DNA of 64,000 nucleotides from contig NC_030677.2 in assembly GCF_000004195.4 (NCBI RefSeq), positions 62,688,222 through 62,752,221 of the forward strand, given 5' to 3'. Shown here piece after piece: positions 46,038 through 57,808 of the stretch. The translations under genes and the position numbers were made by a program. How positions within the stretch are numbered: the first letter of the stretch is position 1; each line of letters begins with the position of its first letter. The notes below the pieces were generated by a model, which was not told where the DNA came from, made no database searches, and was given only the letters and a program-made list of their open reading frames with translations. Origin of the DNA: Xenopus tropicalis (taxonomy: Eukaryota > Chordata > Amphibia > Anura > Pipidae).

Positions 46038-47080
46038 TATTAATAAATTTTATTATGACTCAAAGATTTGGCTTTTTATAGTCTGCAATGATGAAAACTT
46101 AATATTTAGTAAAACATTAAAACTCTAAAATGAACTAGCCACAGATTAGACAGCAAATGGTACACAATTAAGTGACAAAATTAGATTTATAATTTATTGA
46201 AATTGTGTTATTGCTACATAATAATTAACAGAAATTAATTTAGCATAGACGTCCCATAATTTGCTAATGATAGATTTCACATTAAAATGTACATTAAACA
46301 GATGATAGGTAGTTATTATGTTTGCTAGAGATACTTTCTCCCCTAATTAGGAGTTGAGGGACATTATGTGTCACAATAAAACAAGTGTAATCAATTGATT
46401 ATTCCAATGGAGTGTACTCCGCTGAGTATTAAGAGTTTCTTGGCATACCCTTAGGACAGATTTAGCTTTTCATCTGGTTTTTCTTTCTTTCTTTTTATAA
46501 ATGTATACATTATAAAACATATGAAATGCAGCATTTATTTACTCAAAATCAAACAGCATCAGTCTTTGCTAGTGCATACACAGGTTAGATAAATGAGTTT
46601 ACGTGTTTATGTTAGTGGGTATTTGTGGTTGTGGTTTCATTATATGTATAGATCCACCTCTAATCAATAACAATTTCCAGAGTCTTTTTTTCCATTAACA
46701 TAATAAAAAAAAATTTGTATATAGCAAAAAAAAAAATCTCCTTACACAGTTCCACTATCTTCATAAATTTTGCTGACTTGCTGATCTTCTAGCTTTCTTG
46801 CCATATGGGATATGTATCGGCAAATGTGCTGTTTTATACATTTTTTAAATGAAAGAGAAGTGTTAAGATACTAAAAAAAAAAGAAGCAGTTGACAAGTAC
46901 TTAACAAACATTCTGGGCCATGGTTAAGTCACAGTCACACTAATAATGTTAAGATTAAGTGCAAAAAACTCAAATGTAAAAGATTTGCCATGTAAAAGCT
47001 TGCACGTTTCTATAGAAGTCAGTGGGAGTTGTCCTAGGCAAAGTCAAGCCATATTCTCGAAAAATTTGAGATATTCTTTT
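46038..47080. other. Unrecognised AT-rich stretch between local duplicates
   Basis: Very AT-rich with poly-A and poly-T runs near 46685-46735. No frame or matched repeat. Confidence 0.45.
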
Positions 47081-47187
47081 TGCAGGGTTGGGAGGGAGAA
47101 GGTTAAAAGATTTATTATTAATGAAAGAAGTAACACTACAATAATGAATAATTGAATGTTATCTTTGTTTTTAGCAATTAATGTTTT
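47081..47187. repeat. Local duplicate B of a non-repeat segment
   Basis: Same orientation as 45931-46037 and exactly 1150 bases downstream of it. Sequence similarity begins and ends abruptly. Confidence 0.75.
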
Positions 47188-47469
47188 TTTTTGCACACTT
47201 AGTGGTCAATGTAAATGAGACATGTATTGTTCAGTAGTATGCTCATAGTGAAAAAAACCATGTAATTGGCACCTTTTTATTGCTAATAATATTTATTTTG
47301 TCTTGTTCCCACAGTCAATTTTTTTTTATTTTACCCCTTCACTAGTTACTTGCTAAGATGTAATAGTTGATGATACAGAAGGGATCAAGAATGTACTGAA
47401 ATCTAACACAACGTGAAGAATTAGAACTATTCTTTCTTAAATCTGCCTGACATGAAACAACCGAATTCC

Positions 47470-48300
47470 TAAAATTTGATCCCAGGGCTGTTTTTTGGAC
47501 TGCATTACCCCACTGAGCCACTGGAGGCAGCGAGTGCTGATCCTGGTACTTTTCGTATTCCTGCCATCTGCTCCCTTTCCTCCGCCCACCCCATTAGCCT
47601 CTAATTATTCTATTAGGTCCCTTTATAAGCCTGCCCCTGACCTTTGCTCAGTGCTTGACCATTAAGTTGTTTAGCTGGGATCTTGAAAACCTGTTCTAGT
47701 GATTCCTTGTTCCTGATACCCTATTTATTATTATTATTATTATTAACATTTATTTATAAAGCGCCAACATATTCCGCAGCGCTGTACAATAAGTGGGTTT
47801 CATACATTGGACATACAGAGTAACATATAAAGCAGTCAATAACCGATACAAGAGGTGAAGAGGGCCCTGCCCAAAAGAGCTTACAATCTACAAGGAGAAA
47901 GGGTTGAGACACAAGGTGTGGGAATGGGCATGACCAGAGTTGTGAGAGGTATGGCATAGGGTATTGTTGAACTAGATTAGGGTAAGCTTCTCTAAAAAAA
48001 TGTGTTTATCTGATACCTTGTTCCTGAGTCCCTGCCTGGTTCCATGTCATCCTGCCTAGTTTCTATGCCTCTCAGTGACATTCCTTGACCTGTTCTTGTT
48101 GATCTTGTGTGACCTTCGGCATGTTCCTTGACTTTGTTTGCCAGCTGCTTTGCTTAATTGCTGCCTGTCCCAACTACTGGCTTGATTACTAGACTCTGTC
48201 TCTACCTGCTGTTTGCTAGGGCAAGGGCCAGCAGTAAACCTTAGACCCACTCTCCCCTTCTCTGTTCACTTACTTTCATTAGTCTTCGTGACTTCTTTTT
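47470..48300 (+). repeat. Solo LTR of gypsy-like family, split by a LINE tail
   Basis: The segment shares cccactgagccactggaggc, cctccgcccacc and tccctttataagcctgcccc with the fragment at 22881, in the same order. The tttataagc near 47622 is a TATA candidate. The right part (gggcaagggccagcagtaaac, ccttagacccactctcccc) resembles the R/U5 side. A LINE-tail insert at 47721-48010 divides it. Ends are approximate; no target duplication identified. Confidence 0.6.
47721..48010 (-). mobile_element. L2-like LINE/SINE 3' tail insertion
   Basis: On the minus strand it ends in cgctttataaataaatgtt followed by an (AAT)n tail, with tagattgtaagctctt and gggcagggccctc upstream, the familiar 3' end of old vertebrate LINE-type repeats. 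A 7-bp target duplication tgatacc flanks it at 47714-47720 and 48011-48017. Length about 290. No reverse transcriptase is included, so it is a 5'-truncated LINE or a derived SINE. Confidence 0.75.
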
Positions 48301-49298
48301 ACATACTATTATCTATCCTTTCCTCCATTTCTCCTGTTTGTTCTCATATAGAATTAAGTTATGGCCATGGTGTAGGCATACAAAGCATAGGCTCTTAACT
48401 GCCTGCCTCTTCACAGTGTCTCTCTGTGTGAGATGTGTCAGTAGTGTATTTCCTTGTGGATATCTCACAAAAGTAAATAATTAGAAATATTGTTTGCATT
48501 TGTTTTGCATTGTTTTTCTGCAGACAATTCCTGCACTAAAAATTCTGCTCCAGTGATGAAAACAGCTGAGTGGAAAAAAAAAAAAACTTTTCACGTAGAC
48601 AGCCTGAGAAGGGATTAAGCCTCTGTAAGGTGCTGAATTCTTACAATGTCAGTAAACCTAAATAGCAAACCTTGAAAAAGATTTTACAAATGTCAGCAGC
48701 ATCCTCAGATATGATTACTCTCTATTTTCTGCCAGCTCAGCCATCTGTTGTCATGTACTGTGTAATTTGTGGGTTTTCAGGACACCTTCATAGACAGATT
48801 AACTATGACAAAGGAACAAGGGCGTGCAAACTTCATTCTTTAGAAATCTTAACACTTCTTTGTTGTGTGAATTTGCGTGCTTGTGCTTTTCTTTTCCTTT
48901 CTTTGTGTACCATAGGGATGACAAAAAATAACTTTTTCATATTTCATATGTATTTTAGATTTTTTTCTTAATAGAACATTAAGTTGCATATCATCTCTTC
49001 TATAACATGGGTCATTTGGTCTTTCCCAAGTGTAATTAAGCCGCCTACTAGAAGCATCAGAATTAACAGCCCTGATCCTGTAGGCACACTGGGGAGAAAG
49101 CTGGTGTCCACCTCAGCCTTAAAGTACCTCTAATTGAGTATTCCCTGATGTACTACAGTAAGAAGAGACCAGAATTCAAATTTTTTTCAGTTTAAAGATA
49201 AATTAATTAATATAGAGTAGTAATGTTAGTGCTGGCATCCATACTGTATGTACTGTAATAATACTGTATAAAAAATATGGGCAAACAAATGGTATGTA
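48301..49298. other. Unrecognised non-coding stretch
   Basis: A 99-codon frame at 48672-48971 has no motif. An A-rich run at 48577-48588. No matched repeat. Confidence 0.4.
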
Positions 49299-49545
49299 CA
49301 GGTATGGGACCTGTACAGAATGCTTGGGACCTGGGGTTTTCCCCCCAGGGGATGTTTCCGGCAATTCTACTAAAATAATTTGAAAATGAAATACTCCCTA
49401 TAGGATTTTTTTGCCTCCAATAAGGATTTATTAATTAACCTAGGATCTATTACAATGTACTGGTTTATTATCATGGAGAAAAAGGAAAGCCTCCCCATAA
49501 GCTTTCTAGATAATGGGTTTCCAGATAACAAATCCAATACGTGTA
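49299..49545. mobile_element. GGTATGGGACCTG-family MITE, complete
   Basis: The left end acaggtatgggacctg is followed by aatgcttgggacctggggtt, and the right end gataacaaatccaatacgtg is its diverged complement. Inner pair: cctccaataaggattta and tactggtttattatcatgg. This is the best-preserved uninterrupted copy in the window. Confidence 0.75.
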
Positions 49546-51127
49546 TGTGCAATTTGTATATATATTGTGGTAAATATATATTAGGTATTATACTGTATAT
49601 TGCAATACACTGTTAAACTGGCCACTTAGGCCAACTCTTGCCTTTCTTAGATTTATTTTGAATTTTACTAAATGCAATGGTGAATGCACCTTTATTGGGA
49701 TTGACTATTCTACCAAAAGGCAGCAGAATAAGGCACACCTGTAGCAATGAATTTTTACTATTTCAAAAATTTACTGGACCATTTGTGGAGTGCTTTGGGG
49801 ATTCACTTTGATACACACCAATGACAATCCTCTGAACCACTTCAAAAATGTCAAACCGATGCAAATGTGTTTTTATTTCTTTTTGTTGTTCTTATTAGAA
49901 ACAATCCCAATAAGATATTTACTGACAATTAATGCATATTTCAGTTCAAAACAATGCAGATAAATCTTCTGGTCTATTAAATTTTAATGTACTTTTGTCA
50001 GAAGTATGATTAAATTTTCATTAAAGTTCCCCATATCCCCATGAAAATAAAAACAAACACAGAATGTTGCTTACAATAAGATCAAGAAGTACAATGAAAA
50101 AGATTTATTTTCTGTTATCAGAGCATGGTAAAAAGTTTCTTTTGGTTGTATGCTGTGCACGCTATGGTCTAGCATTTATAAAAGTTATTAACTGCTGCCA
50201 GACTGAAATTTATGACTGGCATATTTGCCCTTGGAAAAGTAACAACAGTAAAGAATAAAAGTGAGGATAGGTTGGATATTCAAAAGATATATGATAAAGT
50301 GGAAGTTTAAGTATGCTCAGGTATGCCGTTCCATGCCAAAATCCGCTCTGTGTGTCTGCTAGGCTGCAGGATTAAAATTGGGCACCTACTTTGAGGCCAC
50401 TGGGAGCAACATCACAGGGGGTAGAGAGCAACATGTCGCTCACGAGCCACTGGTTGGGGAACACCTGTTCTACAATCTCAAGAGCCAACATGTTACCTTT
50501 TTAAGATTACCTTCACAATATGATTTACTATGCAGACAGACTGGAGCACCAAATATATTATCCAAATGCTTTAACTCTATAAATTTCCCAAAAATTCCAA
50601 AAACATTGATTTGGGACAAACTTTTACAAATGAGCAGTGGGCAAAAACCGTACACATAACCAATGCAATAAACCATTTATCAAGATGGCATTTGGTGCCA
50701 AGTAGTAGTGAGCTAACGTGGGGCTTTTCACTTTACATAAACATTTGCAAAACTGTAATTTACAGCACACATCACCATGTGATCACCAGATATCAGTGTA
50801 TAAAAAAAACACATATTTATCCAGCTGTGTACTGTATTAATCTTTGCGTATAAGGTTTCTGCATAAAATTCCAGGCAAAAAAACAGTAGCTGCTTTAAAA
50901 TGCTGTTTAAAATATAGCAATTTCCAACAAAAAAATTTTTACAATTTTACAATTGCCTTTTTTATGACAGGAATTTACATGCTGTCTGTTTTCTATTGAC
51001 TTAAAAGGGTTATGCCATAAATATAACAGCATAATAACCACTAAAATATGACAATCAGGCAGTGTAAAAGAAATGCACAGCCTTATAAATTAAATAAATA
51101 GATTGCACAGCATGATAAATAGGACCC
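49546..51127. other. Unrecognised non-coding stretch
   Basis: 50360-50470 contains cactgggagcaacatcacag and cgctcacgagccactggttggggaacacctg, probably part of an old dispersed repeat. Frames under 95 codons carry no motif. Confidence 0.4.
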
Positions 51128-51515
51128 TTAGGGGCAGAGTTATCAAAGGATGAAATTAGAGCTCCTCACAGTAAAGCTTACCCACTCTCTAATCATTCCA
51201 ATGAGAATTCTGAAGCATATTTATCAAATAGTGAACTCCAAACTTTCACCCATTGATAAATATGCTTACCCCAACACCTCTAAAACCACGAAGCAAAGAA
51301 AGTTCTTCCAATTTTAAAAGAATTGGACATCTGACATTTACTACATGATCTCGATAGGTTTTAGCTGGCGTATATTCGGATTCAGATTTGTCGCGGTTTT
51401 GTTGCATAATAAATTTCGTAAATGCCACACTTTTTTTTCCACTACAAATTTGGGTTTTGGGCAGCAAAAAGCCTGACCAGAAAAAGTCATGATTTAGTAA
51501 ATGCCCCTTCAAGTT
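51128..51515. repeat. Two MITE-like segments side by side
   Basis: 51128-51260 has agggg cagagttatcaaagga and a complementary tttatcaaatagtgaa / ccattgataaatatgc region. 51261-51515 ends catgatttagtaaatgcccctt, a foldback-style terminus, and includes tgtcgcggttttgttgc. Boundaries uncertain. Confidence 0.45.
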
Positions 51516-51589
51516 TACACAGTATTGCAAAGAACTTCATATACTGTGTAACTACTCTGGCAAACAGCAAAGGAGGAAGTATATAACTA

Positions 51590-51830
51590 GTGATAAGTGA
51601 ATCTGACCTGTTTTCCTTCATCAAAATATTCACAAAACCACAAAATTTGCGTGACTTTTTGACATACGTGACTTTTTTGATATGAACGTGACTTTTAAAA
51701 AAATATATATATATATTCACTCATCGACTTTGTCGTGACCAGTTTTGCTAAAAAATCACCAATGGCAAAATGGGGAATTTCGCAGCGAATCCATGCCTGC
51801 CAAAAAATTTGCTCATCACTATATGTAACC
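51590..51830. repeat. GATGAGCGAAT-family element
   Basis: It runs from agtgataagtgaatctgac to ccatgcctgccaaaaaatt tgctcatcact. Inside are three repeats of gtgacttttt near 51650-51695 and an AT run at 51702-51716. Confidence 0.6.
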
Positions 51831-51879
51831 TATATTATCTCATTTCATTTTGGGCAAAGTTAAAACAAAACATAACATG

Positions 51880-52170
51880 ATCAGGGGGTACCAAGAGATA
51901 TGGTTGCTTTATGGATGGGGCAATTCAAAAAGCAATGCACCTCTATTTGAAGACCTCTTTCCTCCCTACCCCATCTGTGGCCATCATGAAAGGGATGGGG
52001 AGGGCAGGTGCCTTGGAATGTGGAACCCAGGAGCTGTAAGGTTACAGGTAGGGAGGGTAGAAGGAAGAGCTCAGGCTGAACCCTTCCATGACCCACCATT
52101 ATTGTGCAAATATTGGCTCAAACCTGCCTGACCCACAGGTGGGTTTTCGGGCCAGCCCACACATCGCTAG
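51880..52170. repeat. Probable dispersed repeat with GGGTT-rich end
   Basis: The segment is GC-richer than its flanks and ends cctgcctgacccacaggtgg gttttcgggcc, reminiscent of a frog repeat with stacked gggtt words. No second copy here. The 93-codon plus-strand frame has no motif. Confidence 0.3.
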
Positions 52171-53437
52171 TGTGCAGTGTATGTGAAAACCGACAATAAT
52201 GTCTACATCTAGAAATAATGTAATATGATAAATTAGTAACCCTCTATAAATGTGTGTTATACAGCAATAGTAAAATGGATATTCCGTATGAATGTATGAA
52301 TGTATGATACAGAATAATGACATGGTGAATCATTATTACTAACACAATAAAATCACCTTGTGGTTATTCTCTTTTCCAGGCTCATTTAATATCACAGCCT
52401 CAGTTACGGCTGCACAAAAATGTACACGGTTGTACCCATTTTGACTGATTAAACTTAGAATAAAGACAACCTATATTCTATGAGCCTAAGCTTATCTTGC
52501 AAAATCTATAAAACAGTATTCTTTATAATTACATTTTAAAAAAATGAAAGAAAAAACAGTTTGCACAATTTATTGTAAGAAACCACACTAATATTTTTAG
52601 ATATCAAAAAGAGATGTGGAAAAGTATTGTTCTCTGATATACGCATTTTCATACACCTTCTTAATTAACAAAGTTTATAATTTACAAATTACTACACATT
52701 AGGTTTAACATGAAGTTTTGTGGGTTCTTTTTGAAGTTTAACATTTTAATTTGCCTTTATTCCTGCCATGGCTTTTAGTATTGAAAGCTTTAAAAGGAAA
52801 AGATATTCAAGGGGCGCCATAGTAAGGATAAAGTCTAACAGCTTTAAATGGATATGCAAAAAAGCTAAGTAGACATCAGCATGAAGAAAATAAAGATTCT
52901 TTGATGTGTGTCGTATTTTCATTTTAGCAATTAAAATGCCTTTTGAAGCTATTTGGCATGTAATTTAAACCCACAGAGTATAAAACCATGAATTTCCTTA
53001 CAGAATGTCCCATATTTAACACAAACAAGGTCATAAGGATCAAGAGGATTTTTTAACGATAATGTGAGTATTAAACAGATAAATTGAATTCAATTTATTT
53101 AGGCTGTCCAAATGAAAGAAACTGCATATTTGCTTAATAACATGCAAGATCATTTTGTGAGAAAGACATTCAACATTTTGCCTTATTTCTTAAATAGGCA
53201 CAATCAGAGAGCAAGAACACATTTCCAAGAGAAAATGATATTTTTTAACATAATCACTGTGCTGTACCCATCACTGTATTAAGTTAATGAACATGTTTAA
53301 ACCTAAAAAGATCTAAAGAACAAGGAACAGGCAGATATTATTCTGCAGACTTAACTATCACCCTATCAAATACAACTGCAGGTTTAAGTTTAACTATCTC
53401 TTAGATAGATATTATTGCATTTTCAAAATAATTACAC
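52171..53437. other. Unrecognised AT-rich stretch
   Basis: A pyrimidine-rich acceptor-like site at 52368-52379 is followed by a 22-codon open frame and AATAAA at 52459-52464 (see findings). Nothing else is recognised. Confidence 0.4.
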
Positions 53438-53440
53438 ATA

Positions 53441-53973
53441 GGGGCGCATTTACTAATCCACGAATCCGAATGGGAAAAATTCGGATTGGAAACGAACATT
53501 TTGCGACTTTTTCGTATTTTTGCGATTTTTTCCGTTGCCGTTACGACTTTTTCGTAAATTGTTGCGACTTTTTCGTAGCCGTTACGATTTGCTCGTATAT
53601 TGTCACGACTTTTTCATATTGAGCGCTCGTAAACGGCGGGCAAACCTTTCAGACTTTGCATGATTTTGGAAGCTTCCCATAGGACTCAATGGCACTCTGC
53701 AGCTCCAACCTGGCCCAAGGAAAGTCTCCCATAGGGCTCAATGGCACTCTGCAGCTCCAACCTGGCCCAAGGAAAGTCACGATACTGAAACTTGAATGAA
53801 TCCAAAACTTTCGTACTCGGTGCGACGGCTACGAAAAAGTCACGACAATTCACGCAAGTCGCAACGCTACGAAAAAGTCGCGACAATTTGCGAAAACATT
53901 GCAAAATACCGATCATTACGAAAAAACGCATTCAGGCGCTTTTCGGACGTTTGTGGATTAGTAAATGTGCCCC
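53441..53973. mobile_element. Foldback MITE with two 52-bp units
   Basis: Ends ggggcgcatttactaatcca and gattagtaaatgtgcccc, with target duplication ATA at 53438-53440 and 53974-53976. The spacer, inverted relative to the copy at 3754, contains two tandem 52-bp units (53675-53780). One has agggctcaat where the other has aggactcaat, the complement of the agccctat variant seen in unit six of the long array. Arms hold gcgactttttcg words with about 39-bp spacing. Confidence 0.88.
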
Positions 53974-53976
53974 ATA

Positions 53977-54653
53977 GTATAACAAAAGACAACATATATA
54001 TGCCAAATCCCTTCCTTTTCTCATTTTGTTTGGCAAGCTAAACCTCTGAGCCACATTTCACTGTAGGGGATATATATGTTACATATAAAAGTGTGCACAC
54101 TTCCAAGTATTTATACATATGCACACAAGCAAAATCATCTGTAATAAACTTAATTAGGAAAGAGCTTAACCTTAACACAAATTAGATTAAAGTTTATTAT
54201 AGTTAAAATGAAAATATACCCCCTTTTTGACATAAGCTCATTCAGTTAAAAAAGGTTCCTAAACACAATCCCTGAGGAAGAGAAGTGTCTGTGCTAGAAA
54301 TATTAGATTTCTTATATATATACTGTACATATTTTTTTTTTTTTTAGACGCAGACATACATGATTTTGCAGGTTGAGAGGAAACCATCATAAGCTTTCTC
54401 TGACTCGCAGGAACTATTTCCACATTTAAATTGTTTTTTTATAGGCTTATGGTGCTGTTTTGCTTTTTCTCTGTTGATCACAAGATTGTAATTTTGAATT
54501 TATACAAATGTACTTCTTTTTGTCATTAGTTTTAACTTCATTGTAGCTAAACATACCTTTAAGAGAATGGGCTGCTGGGAAAGGCAGATTCACATATTTA
54601 AGTAACTTTCCAGAAGTGGCTCGTTAGAACTGCTGATCTCAAAGTATCAACAC
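53977..54653. other. Unrecognised non-coding stretch
   Basis: It has a T run at 54332-54345 and a TATATA word near 54316. No frame or matched repeat. Confidence 0.45.
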
Positions 54654-54656
54654 TAA

Positions 54657-54791
54657 GGGGTATATTTACCAGTCAGATCTTTGCTTTTGTTTTCTAACTT
54701 GTAGATGACCGCTGACATTTAATTGCTAATTGGTTTGCTATAGGCAGCACCACTGGTGATGTTGGCTCACATACTATAATAAATATGCCCC
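54657..54791. mobile_element. Short MITE (GGGGTATATTTA end)
   Basis: Left ggggtatatttaccag and right ataataaatatgcccc are complements. The TAA target duplication lies at 54654-54656 and 54792-54794. The interior is like the element at 36485 (gctaattggtttgctatagg). Confidence 0.78.
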
Positions 54792-54799
54792 TAAGCTTC

Positions 54800-55235
54800 C
54801 TAGAACATCCTTTAAAACCATCTTTCCTGTCAGTGAAGCATCACCCTCTTACTATCTCAGGGACAATATTCCCAACTGGTACACCTTGATCTTTCTGCAG
54901 AATTTGATACTTTTCACCAGTGTTATCTTATCTCTCTGTGTGCACCTCTAGTGTAATGGTTTCTAATAGGACCTCTCAACCTGTTAATATATCTGTTGGT
55001 GAACTGTACCTCAAGGGTTTGTCTTATGGCCTCTTCTCTTTTCTCTTTACTGTCTTTTAGTAACCTTCTTCTTCACATCATTTGGTTCTCCTAGCACCTT
55101 TACACAGATGACACACATACTGTATCTTTCTTGCCTGTCTTGATCTCAGTCCTAATATTCAGGCTAAAGTAATGTGGTACTGCTGCTCACCACCTAAAAC
55201 TTATCATATTCAAGACTGCTTTGCTTATATTCCCA
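54800..55235 (+). pseudogene. L2-like LINE reverse transcriptase remnant
   Basis: Plus-strand reading gives, in order, a domain A motif L-D-L-S-A-E-F-D-T at about 54884-54912 (family form LDLSAAFDT), a P-Q-G-F-V-L-W-P-L-L-F-S-L-Y stretch at about 55012-55055 (PQGSVLGPLLF), and the catalytic Y-T-D-D-T at 55101-55115. The three lie in different relative frames, so several indels have occurred. The region ends where a GATGAGCGAAT fragment begins. A piece reading ctaatagattgtaagctctt at 55613-55632 matches the LINE 3' tail at 47721 and is probably the end of the same element. Dead. Confidence 0.72.
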
Positions 55236-55345
55236 CTAGTGATTAGCAAAATCTTTTTCCAGACATGGAGTCACTGTGGAAAAATTTGGTGTGCAACAAG
55301 TCGCGCACCAAAGAAATTGTTACGCGTCAAAAAATCAACTCATCT
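55236..55345. repeat. GATGAGCGAAT-family fragment in LINE
   Basis: It contains gtgattagcaaaatcttttt ccagacatgg and gttacgcgtcaaaaaatc. Only the left half of the family is present. Confidence 0.5.
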
Positions 55346-55729
55346 GATGTAACAACAACATTTGACAACATCACCCTACATCCAGTTCCCAAAGGCAAGA
55401 GAGATCATTCTCTTTCTTTCTTAGCCCACATTGCATGCAAGGTATGCCATTTTTTTCTAAGAAACATTGAAAACATACCTCACTTCCTATGTCCCTCTGC
55501 AGAGCACTGCTCCAGAAAAGAGGTACTTAACTAGTCTTACTCTGCAGTAACAAACCCTTTACCTATGCATTTGTTACCTAGTACTTTTGGTTTATGTCAG
55601 TCTCCTCTGTCTAATAGATTGTAAGCTCTTCTTGTGAAACGTGCGCACAACAAAAATGTGCAGAGTGAGAAAGTCACAGGCATGAGAAAGTTGCTCGGTA
55701 CCCACAAGATATGTACTAAAAAGTAGCAA

Positions 55730-55935
55730 TAACAACTAAATTGTGGTTTCACAGAGCAATAGTTTTTGGCTGCCGGGGTCAGTGACCCTTATTTGAAAGC
55801 TTTTGAAAGAGTCAGAAGTAGAAGGCAAATAATTCAAAAAATTATACAAAATAAATAAGAAGACCAATGGAAAAGTTGCTTAGAATTGGCCATTCTAAAA
55901 GTTAGCTTAAAGGTGAACCACCCCTATAAGTACAG
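55730..55935. repeat. Fragment of frog MITE (TTAAAGGTGAACCACCCC end)
   Basis: The right end is cttaaaggtgaaccacccct. The body (ctgccggggtcagtgaccc, gtcagaagtagaaggcaaat) is the reverse-orientation relative of 9734-10160. The left end is missing. Confidence 0.6.
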
Positions 55936-56384
55936 AAGTTTGGCAATCACAGAACTAAACGTGTTTAGTACCTTGGAATGAATACCATTAGGTCCTTGAT
56001 CTTTGGTTACTTTTGCATGTTCTAATCACCCCAAGCATCAATAGATATATTGTTAGAACTGGGTCTATTAAAAAGTAAGCCTTCATTAGCTGGTTCCTCA
56101 GTTGTGTAGACAGACGAACCAGTTGACCTCCCTCTGATAATAAGGGTCCCAGCCATTTCCTGCTTTTTTTTTTACATATTTAAAAAATAATTTTAGATTC
56201 ATATTAGATGTTCAAAGAGAAATACCCACAGGCAGGAGTGGATCCAGTGTGTTATGGGCAGTTTGGAATAGAACTGTCACAAAGAAACTTGTCTCTTATT
56301 ACTGCATGTGAGTCCCCCTATGTTCTGTAAATGAAAAACTATGCTGCCTGGCTTTCAGGAGACCTAGGCATTAGTTTCAAACAC
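55936..56384. other. Unrecognised non-coding stretch
   Basis: A T9 run near 56166. Nothing matched. Confidence 0.45.
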
Positions 56385-56387
56385 TAT

Positions 56388-56984
56388 GGGGCCCATTTAC
56401 TTACTCACGAACCGGCCGAATGCGTCCGATTGCGTTTTTTTTCGTAATGATCGGTATTTGGCGATTTTTTCGGAAAATTATCGCGACTTTTTCGTTGCCA
56501 TCCGAATGTTGCGCAAAATCTGGCGATTTTTTCGTAGCGTTACAACTTGCGCGAAAAGTCGCGCCTTTTTCGTAGCCATTCCGAAAGTTGCGCAGAATGT
56601 TGCGATTTTTTTCGTAGCGTTCGGATTCATTCAAGCTTCAGTATGGTGACTTTTCTTGGGCCAGGTTGGAGCTGCAGGGTGCCATTGAGTCCTATGGGAG
56701 GCTTCCAAAATCATGCTAAGTCTGAAAGTTTCGGCCGCCGCTTACGAGCGCTCAATACGAAAAAGTCGCGACAAGATACGAGCGAATCGTAATGGCTACG
56801 AAAAACTCGCGTTTTTTCGCGCAAATCGTATTGGTAACGAAAAAGTCGCGACAATTTCCGAAAAGTCGCAAAGGCGCCGAAAAAATCGCCTAAAATACGA
56901 AAAAGTCGCAAAATGTTCTTTTTCCAATCTGAATTTTTCCAATTCGGATTCGGATTCGAATTCGTGTCTTAGTAAATCAGCCCC
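56388..56984. mobile_element. Foldback MITE with one 52-bp unit
   Basis: Left ggggcccatttacttactca; right gtcttagtaaatcagcccc. The TAT target duplication lies at 56385-56387 and 56985-56987. One spacer unit at about 56649-56702. The right terminus is the cagcccc type and the left the cccattt type, so the two ends come from different subfamilies, suggesting a chimera. Confidence 0.85.
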
Positions 56985-56987
56985 TAT

Positions 56988-57808
56988 GTATATGGGCATA
57001 ATCTTGAGATAAATTGATAAATGTACATTTCTATGTATATACAGTATATTACTATTGTCCAAGAAAGCAAAAATAATTTTATTAGGAATATTGAGGAAAA
57101 TTGCCATTTATGTGGAGATATGAATGCTGCTTATTTACATTTGATATAGAGAATGTTAATATTATCTTACTGGAAAAGGTTGCAGAATATAGAGTGTCAA
57201 GAATTCACCCTCAAATATAGGTATTCCTTGATATATGCTTACTTAATGTGCAGCAGAAGGACTTCGAACATCGTCTATAGCAGGAATGCTTTTGAAGATT
57301 TTAATCTTCTATGTCCATAAAAATATAATTTGTAACTGAATGAGGCCAACCTCACCAACTGTGGAAAGGTGGATATTATTAATTGACCAAGTATTTCTGT
57401 TAATAAAGTTTACTTATGAGATAAAGAGTACGCCCTTTTAAATTTATTTCTAATTTATTTCTGCTTGGAATATATGACTTCAGAAAGTAAATTGATGTTG
57501 CTAAAATGGTTCCAAGCTGTGAAATTTAAAATACTAGGTGACCAGTAAATATTATAGGACATGTAAAGATAATAATAATAATAATAAACCTGCATTAAGA
57601 ATGTACATTATATAATAAAAAACAATTCAGGGAATAATATGGTATTAAGCACAGTAGTGTTATTGGTTGGCTTACAATTAATGACCATTACTACAAACAT
57701 GTGTCAAATTAGGCAACTTAACTGAACAAAAACAACTTACGCTGCTGACACCAAACTATGCATGTAGCAAATCAGAGAGACTACAAATTCTACTGTCATG
57801 TCCCCAGC
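56988..57808. other. Unrecognised AT-rich stretch
   Basis: (AAT)n run at 57569-57588. No frame or matched repeat. Confidence 0.45.

Noticed and set aside
47475..47540. tRNA-like A-box and B-box on the minus strand (gagccactggaggc region)
   Set aside because: The same block occurs in the LTR family at 22881 and in a gypsy-like LTR context; no cloverleaf can be drawn.
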